This document shows positions 9,672-17,748 of a stretch of 40,528 nucleotides of DNA, piece after piece (the stretch's first letter is position 1; each line of letters begins with the position of its first letter). The position numbers and the translations under genes are program-made. The stretch lies in the NCBI GenBank assembly GCA_903858475.1, contig CAIOIZ010000027.1:1-40528 (forward strand), read 5' to 3'. The notes under the pieces are model-generated. The model had not been told where the DNA came from. It ran no database searches and was given only the letters and a program-made list of their open reading frames with translations. This DNA is from an uncultured Bacteroidota bacterium. Lineage in GTDB: Bacteria; Bacteroidota; Bacteroidia; Chitinophagales; Chitinophagaceae.

Positions 9672-9698
9672 AATAAACCAGGCAAGGCCTGTTTTATT
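9672..9698 (+). terminator. Probable intrinsic terminator after the GH20 gene
   Basis: The arms AATAAACCAGGC and GCCTGTTTTATT pair over 12 positions with one mismatch and a three-base loop. A T-rich stretch follows. It lies 24 bases after the GH20 stop codon. Confidence 0.6.
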
Positions 9699-9801
9699 AT
9701 TTATATAAGTCTGGTATTAAAAAATTCAATTTTCCACAACTGTTGATACATATAATAGCAATGTAGCGCTACTCCGAAAAAAAAATAGCTAATTTTATAA
9801 G

Positions 9802-10641
9802 ATGAATTCCGTTGAAAAGAAGACTATTCGTGTAGCCATCCTTGACCTCTATGAGGGGCAGGCCAATCAGGGCATGCGCTGTCTTCGCGATTTGCTTACC
9901 CAATATGGGGAGGAAACTCAAACTGAATTATTATTCCATGAATTTGATGTTCGATTACAATTAGCTATTCCTGATTTAAGTTACGATTTCTATATCAGTA
10001 GTGGCGGACCAGGTAGCCCTTTAGAAAGCGAAGGTAGCCCATGGGAAAATGCCTATTTCGATTGGATAAATCAGGTACTAGCGTATAATAATAATCCTGC
10101 CAATGCTACGAAGAAAAACATTTTCTTTATTTGCCATTCCTTTCAACTAGCCTGCCGATTTTTTAATGTTGGAAAGGTCTGTAAAAGACATAGTACTGCG
10201 TTTGGTGTATTTCCTATTCACCTATTACCCGACGGTAAAGAGGATATTGTATTGGAAGGATTAAAAGACCCCTTTTATTCAGTAGACAGTAGAGATTACC
10301 AGGTAATTGAACCAAATCATCAACTCATTCACGAGATGGGTGGCAGCATATTGGCCATTGAAAAAGACAGGCCTCATGTTCCGCTGGAAAGGGCTGTGAT
10401 GTCCATTCGCTTCAATCAATATATGATTGGCACTCAATTTCATCCAGAAGCAGATGCCACCGGCATGAGTTTACATTTACAAACAGCGGAGAAGAAGAAA
10501 ACTGTTATTGAAAATCATGGATTAGCCAAATGGCAGAGCATGATTGACAACCTGAATGACCCCGATAAAATCATGTTTACCTATGCACATATTTTACCTA
10601 ACTTTTTTAATTGCTCAATTGGCATTAATATAGAAGCGTAG
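9802..10641 (+). CDS. Stand-alone class I glutamine-amidotransferase-like protein
   Basis: The 279-residue protein has the fold markers of the GATase1 (PF00117) domain: an N-terminal strand IRVAILDLYEGQANQG, the oxyanion loop SSGGPGSPLE, a nucleophile region FICHSFQLACRFF with Cys111, and QFHPEAD with His214 and Glu216. This is the Cys-His-Glu triad spacing of GMP synthase and anthranilate synthase glutaminase subunits. It is odd in two ways. There is no synthase domain or partner gene next to it, and the elbow reads I-C-H-S-F-Q, not the usual G-x-C-x-G-x-Q, so both flanking glycines are replaced. About 50 extra residues follow the triad. It could be a glutaminase, a gamma-glutamyl hydrolase-like enzyme or a non-hydrolytic relative. 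It has no signal peptide and sits between two unrelated genes. Confidence 0.75.
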   Translation: MNSVEKKTIRVAILDLYEGQANQGMRCLRDLLTQYGEETQTELLFHEFDVRLQLAIPDLSYDFYISSGGPGSPLESEGSPWENAYFDWINQVLAYNNNPANATKKNIFFICHSFQLACRFFNVGKVCKRHSTAFGVFPIHLLPDGKEDIVLEGLKDPFYSVDSRDYQVIEPNHQLIHEMGGSILAIEKDRPHVPLERAVMSIRFNQYMIGTQFHPEADATGMSLHLQTAEKKKTVIENHGLAKWQSMIDNLNDPDKIMFTYAHILPNFFNCSIGINIEA

Positions 10642-10773
10642 CTACCAATTTATTTGATTTTCCCCCCTTATCTACGAGTTTCTACTAATTCCCTGTTTTT
10701 TTATATAAATATTGATAATAAACGCAATAAGGGCTGCAGTATTTCGTTTTTAATACAACCTAAATCCAGTTTT

Positions 10774-11391
10774 ATGAAAACTTCATTAACCATAATGGCA
10801 GTTGTTGCCGCTAGTGGTATGTATTTGAGCTCTTGTACTACAACAAAAGACACCCTATCTACTCCCAAATTTGAAAATTCAGTCAATTCAACCGCCAAAG
10901 CCAGTTGTTTTGTTCAAATGAATGATGGAACCATTAAAAAATTTAATGAAATTAATATGGTTACAGGGGTTTTAGTTACTCCCTATTTATTGGCTGATGG
11001 TAAAATAAAAATTGATCCAAAGGACATAAAGGCGTACCAGAATCACGATCATTATGCCATATCACAGAAACAATTTAAAAGCGGAAGGATCAGCTATGCA
11101 GCTAGTGAAGTATTGCCAGGCTTTGCAGAAATGATTGCTTCAGGAAAATTGATTGTTTATAAAAAAACCATTTTCAATGGAGAAAGAGCCATCCATCAAT
11201 TTTTTGTACAAGAAGGTAAATCAGCAGAAATTTTGCCTTATAATAATACTTTAATACAAACTATTATTAAAGACAATACAGAAGCGTTGAATTATTTTAA
11301 TAGTAATACAGATAAAAATAATTTGGAAAGAAAGCTACAAACTACTGCTTATCTTTTCAATAACGACTTGGCTACTGCCAACAAGAAATAA
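10774..11391 (+). CDS. Putative lipoprotein of unknown function
   Basis: The ATG at 10774 gives a 205-residue protein that begins MKTSLTIMAVVAASGMYLSS and then Cys, a clear lipobox (LSSC), so it is probably lipid-anchored. A longer frame from 10654 adds 40 residues in front of the signal peptide and is rejected. The mature part contains CFVQMNDGTIKKFNEI and KIKIDPKDIKAYQNHDHYA, which looks like a small beta domain, followed by a region with VYKKTIFNGERAIHQFFVQ and a charged, Asn-rich helical tail. I do not recognise a named family. It is followed by a strong terminator and is probably transcribed alone. Confidence 0.72.
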   Translation: MKTSLTIMAVVAASGMYLSSCTTTKDTLSTPKFENSVNSTAKASCFVQMNDGTIKKFNEINMVTGVLVTPYLLADGKIKIDPKDIKAYQNHDHYAISQKQFKSGRISYAASEVLPGFAEMIASGKLIVYKKTIFNGERAIHQFFVQEGKSAEILPYNNTLIQTIIKDNTEALNYFNSNTDKNNLERKLQTTAYLFNNDLATANKK

Positions 11392-11418
11392 TTTTATGGT
11401 TTAACGGCTTACAGGATT

Positions 11419-11443
11419 ACCCCGGTTTATTCCGGGGTTTTTA
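11419..11443 (+). terminator. Intrinsic terminator after the lipoprotein gene
   Basis: A GC-rich stem ACCCCGG / CCGGGGT with a short TTTAT(T) loop is followed by a T-run. It lies about 28 bases after the stop codon at 11391. Confidence 0.85.
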
Positions 11444-11471
11444 TTTATTGGGAAAGTAATTTATAAACAGA

Positions 11472-11505
11472 AACAGGCGCTATCATAGGAATGATAGCGC
11501 CTGTT
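11472..11505 (-). terminator. Strong hairpin, probable terminator of the CBM48-like gene
   Basis: A perfect 15-bp inverted repeat (AACAGGCGCTATCAT and its complement) encloses a four-base loop, 14 bases beyond the stop codon of the minus-strand gene at 11520. The base run after the stem on the minus strand is T-rich (TTTCTGTTTAT) but not a pure T-run. A role as a general 3' stabilising hairpin is also possible. Confidence 0.7.
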
Positions 11506-11519
11506 CAATATATTTCTGA

Positions 11520-11810
11520 TTACAGTACCAATAAAGAATTGGTGCCACCGAATTCGTTGGCTGCCTGGCTGTCAGCAGTTTCATCATTTAACCATTCAGT
11601 TTTGTTAACTAAATATTTGAATTGATGCTGAGAATCCTTTGGTAATGAAACTTCTGCAGAAAATGATCCGTCTTTTTTCTTTTTCAAAATAATGCCTTTC
11701 TCCCAATCGCTATTGAGGCCTAATAACTCTACTGTTTCTGCATTTTCTGGAGCAAAACTAAATTTCACTTTGCAATAATCCTTGGTCTTAAAGTACGTTT
11801 TTTGTATCAT
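11520..11810 (-). CDS. Stand-alone isoamylase early-set (CBM48/AMPK1-like) domain protein
   Basis: The 96-residue product is essentially a single immunoglobulin-like glycogen-binding domain. The pattern KVKFSFAPENAETVELLGLN, SDWEKGIILKKKKDGSFSAE and FKYLVNKTEWLNDETAD is that of the early-set domain at the N-terminus of isoamylase and branching enzyme and in AMP-kinase beta subunits. No catalytic domain is attached and no signal peptide is seen, so it is likely a cytoplasmic carbohydrate-binding or adaptor protein. Similar single-domain proteins are common in Bacteroidota, but their role is not established. It lies downstream of the S9 peptidase and a possible small gene on the same strand. 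Confidence 0.85.
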   Translation of the reverse strand: MIQKTYFKTKDYCKVKFSFAPENAETVELLGLNSDWEKGIILKKKKDGSFSAEVSLPKDSQHQFKYLVNKTEWLNDETADSQAANEFGGTNSLLVL

Positions 11811-11817
11811 TTTTATT

Positions 11818-11949
11818 TTATTGGTTAATAATATTTACCTCAGCAGCATATACTGCAGTTCCAGGGAAAGCAAATAAAATCGTTAAGGGAAATTGCAGCA
11901 AAAGCGCTGCTTTAATAATTAATACCCAACTTGCTAAAAGGTAACCCAT
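11818..11949 (-). CDS. Possible 43-residue hydrophobic peptide
   Basis: An ATG at 11949 opens a 43-codon frame that fills the gap between the S9 peptidase stop (11980) and the CBM48-like start (11810), all on the same strand. The peptide starts MGYLLASWVLIIKAALLLQF and continues with a second hydrophobic part, TILFAFPGTAVYAAE, ending in a polar NIINQ. It reads as one long or two short membrane segments, or as a signal peptide with AYAA-like cleavage site (VYAAE). There is no ribosome-binding sequence and no homology I can recall. Chance frames of this size are common, so the call is tentative. Confidence 0.3.
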   Translation of the reverse strand: MGYLLASWVLIIKAALLLQFPLTILFAFPGTAVYAAEVNIINQ

Positions 11950-11979
11950 TAGCCTATTAACCAGTATATAATAAATTAA

Positions 11980-14913
11980 TTACAATCCCCAATCAATGCC
12001 TTTTTGAGTGGCTGGAACGCCATCTGTAAGCCATTTGGCGGGCTTTTCGCCTTTTAATAACCAATCGAAAAATTGTTGTTCGCGTATTTGAATGTCCTTA
12101 CGGTTTCTTCTTTCTACTAAATTGTGGGCTTCCCCATTGTAGTTGAGCAGCCAAGATGGTTTTCCTAGTCTACGAAGCCCTGTAAACATTTCAATACCCT
12201 GGTACCAAGGCACGGCCCCATCTGCATCGTTACTCATGATAACTACAGGGGTTGAAACTTTAGGAAGACTGAATAGTGGAGAGTTTTCCAAATAAAGATT
12301 GGTTTTCTCCCATAAGGTAGCCCCTATTCTACTTTGTGTATGTTCGTATTGAAATTGACGATTTAAACCAGATTCCCACCGAATGCCTCCATATGCACTG
12401 GTCATATTGGCAACTGGTGCACCTGCCCAAGCGGCAGCGAATAATTTTGTACGCGTTATTATATAAGCAGTTTGGTAGCCTCCCCAACTCTGCCCTTGTA
12501 ATCCCATTTTAGTACTATCGATAAAGCCTTTCTTTACCAAGGCCCTTGCGCCACTAACAATATAATTATAAGCATCATTTCCAGGATGCCCCTTGGTATA
12601 GTAAATATCTGGCGCCAATACAATATACCCCCTGCTAACAAAGAAAGGAATATTGAGCCTGCTAGGGGTAGGCGCTGGAGCTTGATAGGTATTTAAACCA
12701 TCACTCAACTTTTCATAGAAATAACATATTAGTGGATATTTCTTCGTAGGATCGAAATTTTCGGGTTTATATACAATTCCCTGTGTCATCTTGCCATTAT
12801 AGGCCTTCCAGCTAAACAATTCAGCTGTCATCCAATTGTATTGAGCCTGCTGAGGATTTATATCGGATAATTGAATTGCCTGACTAAGTTTTTCCCCTAC
12901 CCGATTGCTAACATATAAATTGGGCGAATGAATGGCATCTTCCTTTGAGTAAAGGATGGTTGAATTCTTTTTTGCTTTTGCAAAATAAGGGAAGCTAAAA
13001 TTACCCCCATCCAATTGCTCGAATGTCAATTTATTTAAAAGTACAGCACTAGCGATTGATGTTGCTTTATTGATATTATTGAATTGACGAAAGTAAATGG
13101 TTTGATTGTCTTGAAAAAAACGTTGCTCCCGATCTGTAGGAATATAACGGGTGGTTATTTTAGAAGTTCTTCCAGTTCCAATGATATTTACAGGTGCATT
13201 GATTGCGGCTGGGTCCAATTTCCAAATATCATACCGATCATACATATACGCAGCACTATCACCCGATGACCAACCCATTAATCCATATGCATTTGGATAA
13301 TCAGGCACATCGTTTTCCTCATCATAAATAAGAACTTTTAGTTTATCTGAAATGGCCCTTGTTTTTTTGCTGAATACATCATACACATAATAATTTCTTT
13401 TTTCATCATCATACCAGTAAACATATTTTCCTGCGGGAGATGGATTGAAGTTGGCAATCAAATTGTTTGCGACCGATTTCTTTGTACCATCCAGGGTGCT
13501 AATTACCCATGCAGATGAACGTGTATTGCCCTGCCACTGAGATTCTATTCGATTGCCTTTATTTGATTCAGCCAATACCCAGTGGGCGTTTCCTTCATTT
13601 ACCAAACTAATATTATCTGCCTCTTCTGTCCCCAATTGAATCATTTTTTTCTCTCCGGGGCGAATAACAGCCAAATAAGAACGTTTTAGCTCCTGCTCTA
13701 CTTGCTTTAATTGTTGAGGTTGCAGATAATCATCTTTATAATGCCATACATCTAATTTAGCCAATTCAAAATCAACCAAACTGGTATCTTTTGGTGCCTT
13801 AATGGGATTGGTTCCAAAATAGAGCTGCTTGCCGTCCTTGCTAAAACTGATATTGGCATTTTCACTAACCGTATAGCCTAATTGCATGCCAACGGTATTT
13901 TTTTCAGCAATTACAGCAGCCGTATCATTTCCCTTTTGATAATAATACAGTTTATAAAATTTAGTCAATGCTTTGGATACGCTGTCCCTTTCTGCTACAA
14001 AGGCCAGCTTATTCCCCTCTTCATTTAATGCGAAATTTTTGGCGTCATTGTATTTTTTAAGAATGGTATCTGCTTTTCCACTTGCCAGATCTATCCAAAT
14101 GATGGATGCTTTTGAAAGACTATCGCCATTCTTAGCGGAGGCTGTTACAATTAGTGAATTGGCATATTTACTAAAATAATAGCCTGTAACTAATTTAAAT
14201 TTTTTATCGGTGCCAGTCACTAGATTACGCAAAATAAGTTCTGTTCCTTCCTCTATTTTTTCTGGTTCAGCACGATTAACAGTTGGTTTAGTTTCCTTTT
14301 TGGGATTTAAAGTTGCCAGTCCATTTAATTTGGCTTCATTGGTTTTGTTGCGAAGGCTATCCGCTACTTTCACCAAACTATCGGCCATACGAAGCAAATT
14401 ATTTAGCTGTGTTAGAGAATCTGGTACGGCCTTTACCTTGGAGGTAGGTATTTCTGCTTTTTCGTTTAGCCAAGCCACCCAACCGGTTCCTTTTTCAGGT
14501 GTTTTGAATGATTTTACTTTTGCAGATTTATAAATGGAATCCTTGCCTAATTCAATAATTGCCACTGAGTCTTTGGGAATTTCATCACCCGTTTTCTTTT
14601 TAATTTTCGCCTGACGAGTATCTTGAAAAGCTGGCTTTATCTTACAAATCAAATATCGACTATCTTCTGTTATCACTGCATTGTAGCCACGAGCAATAGT
14701 TTTTTTATACTGGAGTGCAGGAGATTGTATAACAAGTTCGCCGTCGCCCTCCTGCGGGTTCACCGTGTAAGCAATAAAATTTCCATCATTGCTGATTAAT
14801 CTTTCTCCGATACTTTTCCAACCATCATATACTGAATGGTTGAGTGGTTTTTTATTTTGTGCTGTAACAATTTGTACTGCACCTATTAAAAGTATTAGTA
14901 GCAATTTTTTCAT
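11980..14913 (-). CDS. Secreted S9 family peptidase (prolyl oligopeptidase type)
   Basis: This serine peptidase of 977 residues cleaves peptides, typically after proline or similar residues, and is exported (MKKLLLILLIGAVQIVTAQ). I start at the ATG 14913; the TTG two codons earlier is less likely. The N-terminal two thirds form a beta-propeller-like region with WD/DPP-type strands. The C-terminal alpha/beta-hydrolase domain has the nucleophile Ser809 in GLQGQSWGG, Asp898 in DADGAVPW and His930 in GEAHNL, the complete triad. It is longer than usual S9 enzymes (700-800). Part of the excess is a charged, helix-prone insert at about residues 165-225 (MADSLVKVADSLRNKTNEAK). It is probably first in a short minus-strand run ending at 11520. 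Confidence 0.92.
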   Translation of the reverse strand: MKKLLLILLIGAVQIVTAQNKKPLNHSVYDGWKSIGERLISNDGNFIAYTVNPQEGDGELVIQSPALQYKKTIARGYNAVITEDSRYLICKIKPAFQDTRQAKIKKKTGDEIPKDSVAIIELGKDSIYKSAKVKSFKTPEKGTGWVAWLNEKAEIPTSKVKAVPDSLTQLNNLLRMADSLVKVADSLRNKTNEAKLNGLATLNPKKETKPTVNRAEPEKIEEGTELILRNLVTGTDKKFKLVTGYYFSKYANSLIVTASAKNGDSLSKASIIWIDLASGKADTILKKYNDAKNFALNEEGNKLAFVAERDSVSKALTKFYKLYYYQKGNDTAAVIAEKNTVGMQLGYTVSENANISFSKDGKQLYFGTNPIKAPKDTSLVDFELAKLDVWHYKDDYLQPQQLKQVEQELKRSYLAVIRPGEKKMIQLGTEEADNISLVNEGNAHWVLAESNKGNRIESQWQGNTRSSAWVISTLDGTKKSVANNLIANFNPSPAGKYVYWYDDEKRNYYVYDVFSKKTRAISDKLKVLIYDEENDVPDYPNAYGLMGWSSGDSAAYMYDRYDIWKLDPAAINAPVNIIGTGRTSKITTRYIPTDREQRFFQDNQTIYFRQFNNINKATSIASAVLLNKLTFEQLDGGNFSFPYFAKAKKNSTILYSKEDAIHSPNLYVSNRVGEKLSQAIQLSDINPQQAQYNWMTAELFSWKAYNGKMTQGIVYKPENFDPTKKYPLICYFYEKLSDGLNTYQAPAPTPSRLNIPFFVSRGYIVLAPDIYYTKGHPGNDAYNYIVSGARALVKKGFIDSTKMGLQGQSWGGYQTAYIITRTKLFAAAWAGAPVANMTSAYGGIRWESGLNRQFQYEHTQSRIGATLWEKTNLYLENSPLFSLPKVSTPVVIMSNDADGAVPWYQGIEMFTGLRRLGKPSWLLNYNGEAHNLVERRNRKDIQIREQQFFDWLLKGEKPAKWLTDGVPATQKGIDWGL

Positions 14914-14967
14914 ACTCAATTATTTGGGTACTAAAGTTATTGTTTTTGCAATAAGTAATATATTTAT

Positions 14968-15588
14968 TTATTCTAATGGCAAGCTACCAGCCTCTTCTTC
15001 TAAAAATCCCCATTGGTTTCTGAGGCTTTCCAAAGTGGAACCCGCTAATTTGATAGAGTCATAATGGCCTGCAGTAGTTTTTTGACGATAGGCTTCATAG
15101 AGCGTAACCGCACAGGCCACTGAAATATTCAATGATTTAATGATACCCACTTGTGGGATAATAAAATTGCCGTCGGCCATACCAATAATCTCTTCACTCA
15201 CCCCACTGTGTTCGTTACCGAAAACCAAGGCCACTGGTTCCGTTAGCTTCAGTTCATAAAGGCCCACTGCATCGGTACTTAAATGGGTGGTATATATTTT
15301 TTTATATTTCTTTCGTAGTGCATCAAAACATTCATTGGCATCTGTAAATTGATGAATGGTTAACCATTTGGCGGCACTAGAGGAACTTTTGGCACCCCAT
15401 TTTCGATGTGGAGGAATCTTGCTATTGAGAATATAAATATCCTGCATACCTACTGCATCACAGGTACGCATTACTGCGCTTATATTATGTGGATCGAATA
15501 CATTTTCCAATACAACGGTTAAATCAGTTTGACGTTTGTTTAATACGCTGGTAAGTCGTTCGAATCTTTCTGGGGTCATGCTTAACAT
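14968..15588 (-). CDS. trmH: TrmH family tRNA/rRNA 2'-O-methyltransferase (SpoU class)
   Basis: This SPOUT-fold enzyme transfers a methyl group from S-adenosylmethionine to a ribose 2'-OH. The three SpoU motifs are present: motif 1 PHNISAVMRTCDAVG with the catalytic-type Asn and Arg, motif 2 ALVFGNEHSGVSEE, and motif 3 IPQVGIIKSLNISVACAV, which forms the knot. The N-terminus MTPERFERLTSVLNKRQTDL resembles E. coli TrmH, which methylates G18 of tRNA, so that target is likely but not proven. Length is 206 residues (E. coli TrmH 229). The start could be the ATG at 15588 or the one at 15579. It lies 54 bases upstream of the S9 peptidase on the same strand. Confidence 0.9.
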   Translation of the reverse strand: MLSMTPERFERLTSVLNKRQTDLTVVLENVFDPHNISAVMRTCDAVGMQDIYILNSKIPPHRKWGAKSSSSAAKWLTIHQFTDANECFDALRKKYKKIYTTHLSTDAVGLYELKLTEPVALVFGNEHSGVSEEIIGMADGNFIIPQVGIIKSLNISVACAVTLYEAYRQKTTAGHYDSIKLAGSTLESLRNQWGFLEEEAGSLPLE

Positions 15589-15708
15589 TTAATAAATAAA
15601 AATAAGCAATAAGCTGATTTAAAGGATTTATTTAACATGATATATTTACCGTAGCCAAGGGAAATGATAAAACAGCTTGACTTTTTAGAAATCATATCAA
15701 TTAAAATA

Positions 15709-15738
15709 CAAAAGGCCTTTCTAAAGAAAGGCCTTTTG
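15709..15738 (-). terminator. Terminator of the outer-membrane beta-barrel gene
   Basis: A perfect 13-bp stem, CAAAAGGCCTTTC with GAAAGGCCTTTTG, and a four-base loop lie 20 bases past the stop codon at 15759. It separates the beta-barrel gene from trmH. The T-run is inside the stem arm. Confidence 0.8.
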
Positions 15739-15758
15739 CAACTAAAAGAGTTCTATCA

Positions 15759-16394
15759 TTAAAATAAGAATTTGAACCCAAATGAAAGTGGCGTAACAAC
15801 ATTACCCATACTTCCACCTAAAGCAGAATTGTATTCTGGTGCAATAGTAGCTACATGAGCCAATGAAAAATCAGTTACAGTTGTCTTGTCACCCGTTTTT
15901 GGGGTCAAAGTTGTTACAGAAAGGTTTGCAAGATTATAAGAAAACTCCACTGTAAAATGTTTGCCCATTACATAATCAAATCCGCCAGATATTGTTAAAC
16001 CCACCTGACTTACTTTAAGCGAACTTTGTTTTTCTTTTCCGGAAATGATGGGAGCAGCTAATTGACCGATGAAAAACAAACCACCCGTAACATTCCAGTA
16101 TTTTCTAACCAATGGTTCAATTACCATTAAATTGGAATTGGCGTTAACAGTTGAACCTGTTTCTGCTTTTACATTTACATATCCAATACCTGCACCAATA
16201 GCAACAGATGGACTAACGAAGCTTCCGACAATTGGCAAAATGGTGAAATTGGTTTGTTTTGAAGTGCCTGTTTTTGTTTGTTGGTAGCCAAACTGAGAAG
16301 TGGCAAACCAAGTGCCTTGTAATCCTTTCTTTTGAGCAGTTGCATTCAATGTAAATAATAAAATTAATGCAGCTAATAGTGTTTTTTGTTTCAT
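15759..16394 (-). CDS. Outer-membrane beta-barrel protein
   Basis: The ATG at 16394 gives a 211-residue protein with a signal peptide (MKQKTLLAALILLFTLNATA, then Q). The longer frame from 16436 adds 14 residues ahead of it and is rejected. The mature protein alternates polar and hydrophobic residues in strands such as FTILPIVGSFVSPSVAIGAG, and LTISGGFDYVMGKHFTVEFS, and ends SFGFKFLF, a C-terminal aromatic as expected for an outer-membrane barrel. It fits the eight-stranded OMP_b-brl type. No specific ligand can be inferred. A TACTTTTG element on the minus strand 20 bases before the ATG is a possible -7 box. Confidence 0.82.
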   Translation of the reverse strand: MKQKTLLAALILLFTLNATAQKKGLQGTWFATSQFGYQQTKTGTSKQTNFTILPIVGSFVSPSVAIGAGIGYVNVKAETGSTVNANSNLMVIEPLVRKYWNVTGGLFFIGQLAAPIISGKEKQSSLKVSQVGLTISGGFDYVMGKHFTVEFSYNLANLSVTTLTPKTGDKTTVTDFSLAHVATIAPEYNSALGGSMGNVVTPLSFGFKFLF

Positions 16395-16413
16395 ATAGTT
16401 AAATTTTAAACCA

Positions 16414-16421
16414 CAAAAGTA
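16414..16421 (-). promoter_or_regulatory. Candidate -7 box for the beta-barrel gene
   Basis: TACTTTTG on the minus strand fits the Bacteroidota -7 consensus TAnnTTTG exactly and lies about 20 bases before the ATG at 16394. The nearest TTG upstream is only 12 bases away, short of the usual 17-23, so the -33 element is missing and the call is weak. Confidence 0.35.
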
Positions 16422-16583
16422 TTTGATAGCGCTCAATACAGTAGTATGATATAAATCATGTACGATGTGTACAGCATTTAGATCACAATGCGTTATATAA
16501 CCACCCCTTTATTTATTCGCTATGTTTAAACTTTAATTAAGTTTTTATGAGTAGGTGCAATTTGAACCTTCTACTAAAAGAGA

Positions 16584-16614
16584 AAAAAGGCTGTAATACA
16601 ATTACAGCCTTTTT
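16584..16614 (-). terminator. Intrinsic terminator of the Fn3-type surface protein gene
   Basis: AAAAAGGCTGTAAT pairs perfectly with ATTACAGCCTTTTT across a three-base loop. The hairpin sits 44 bases after the stop at 16658 and reads as a terminator on either strand. Confidence 0.85.
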
Positions 16615-16657
16615 TAATATTAATTAAATCAAAAAATTACAAGTCAGTTTCTTATGC

Positions 16658-17698
16658 TTAATGTGAATAGGATAAATTATCAAAGTAAAAAGTTTCTCCG
16701 CCACCAAAAGATCCTCCAGTTCCATTTTGAGAGAATTCAATTTTTCTGATTCGAGTACGATTTATATTAACTTGAGAATAAGAACCACTATTAAGTGAAG
16801 ATACTATAGTAGCACCTACTTGCTGATTATTGGCATCATAGCATTTAATCGTTAAAGTAGTAGCAGTAGACATCCCATCTTGTAATACCTGGATACTAGT
16901 TGCATCAAAATCATAGGTATTAGTCAATATGGCAACATCATTTGCGCTATTAAAATATACTATCCAAGAATATTGTCCAGCATACACAGTACCGTTATAA
17001 TCTCTAATATCATTCCATGCCCCATCTGAGTTCCAAACAGTACCATCATCTGTAACAGGAAATCCAGTAGCACTCTCAAAACCAAATATATTTGCTGTAA
17101 GTACTCCAGTTGTAAAATTTGTTTCAGCTCCATATACTGTACCTGCTGCTGTAGTAGCGTAGGAACGAACATAATACGCCGTACTGGGATTTAGTCCACT
17201 CATTATACTAGTAAAGACGCCAGTAGTACCTGCAACAACTGTTTTAGTAGATAAAGCTACCGTTGGGGCAGTTGAGGTACTCCAACATATGCCTCTTGCC
17301 AAAATGGGCAAGCCTCCTTCGGCAGTAATATTACCACCACTGGTGGCATTGTAAGCTTTCACATTAGAAGCTGTACTGGTAGGCGCAATGGTAGGGTCTA
17401 AAGGTGCAGCAGCAGAAGTACCAGAAATATTCATCCAATTAATGCCATTATAAAATTGAATTTCTCCATTGGCACCACAATTTGAGCAATAAATTATTAA
17501 TCCAGCAGCTGGACTAGCAATCGCTATTTTTTGGCTATAGGTTAACCTGGGAGGTAAAAATCCTTTCGAAGTGGACGATACATCTAACTGTGCTGATGCA
17601 TTGGGGGTATTAGTGCCTATTCCTAGCTGTGCTTGAACAGTCGTAGATAAAACAAGAACTAAGTAGGCAAAAAACAAATTACATAGACACTTTTTCAT
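16658..17698 (-). CDS. Secreted surface protein with collar-like N-terminus and Fn3-like domain
   Basis: The ATG at 17698 gives 346 residues with a signal peptide (MKKCLCNLFFAYLVLVLSTT, cleavage near VQAQ). The mature N-terminus LGIGTNTPNASAQLDVSSTS, then KGFLPPRLT, is a motif common in Bacteroidota extracellular proteins and recurs in the S74 protein at 31450. A fibronectin-type segment follows (about residues 120-205), with ARGICWSTSTAPT and LNPSTAYYVRSYATTAAGTV. The last 140 residues look like a beta-sandwich that ends FYFDNLSYSH, much like the tandem domains of the giant protein at the right edge. No T9SS domain is seen. A 50-base gap separates it from the next upstream gene, so the two may be co-transcribed. 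Function is probably surface binding or adhesion. Confidence 0.72.
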   Translation of the reverse strand: MKKCLCNLFFAYLVLVLSTTVQAQLGIGTNTPNASAQLDVSSTSKGFLPPRLTYSQKIAIASPAAGLIIYCSNCGANGEIQFYNGINWMNISGTSAAAPLDPTIAPTSTASNVKAYNATSGGNITAEGGLPILARGICWSTSTAPTVALSTKTVVAGTTGVFTSIMSGLNPSTAYYVRSYATTAAGTVYGAETNFTTGVLTANIFGFESATGFPVTDDGTVWNSDGAWNDIRDYNGTVYAGQYSWIVYFNSANDVAILTNTYDFDATSIQVLQDGMSTATTLTIKCYDANNQQVGATIVSSLNSGSYSQVNINRTRIRKIEFSQNGTGGSFGGGETFYFDNLSYSH

Positions 17699-17748
17699 AA
17701 AACTAGCATTAATATATTTATACAAAGTGGTGATTAAGAAAGTGAAAA

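Noticed and set aside
10654-10773. Forty-residue N-terminal extension of the lipoprotein
   Set aside because: It would place a signal peptide and lipobox in the middle of the protein; the ATG at 10774 fits far better.
16445-16495. Short inverted repeats (ATGAT/ATCAT) and a TGTGA-like site upstream of the beta-barrel gene
   Set aside because: The dyads are short and AT-rich, and the TGTGA half-site lacks its TCACA partner at the right spacing.
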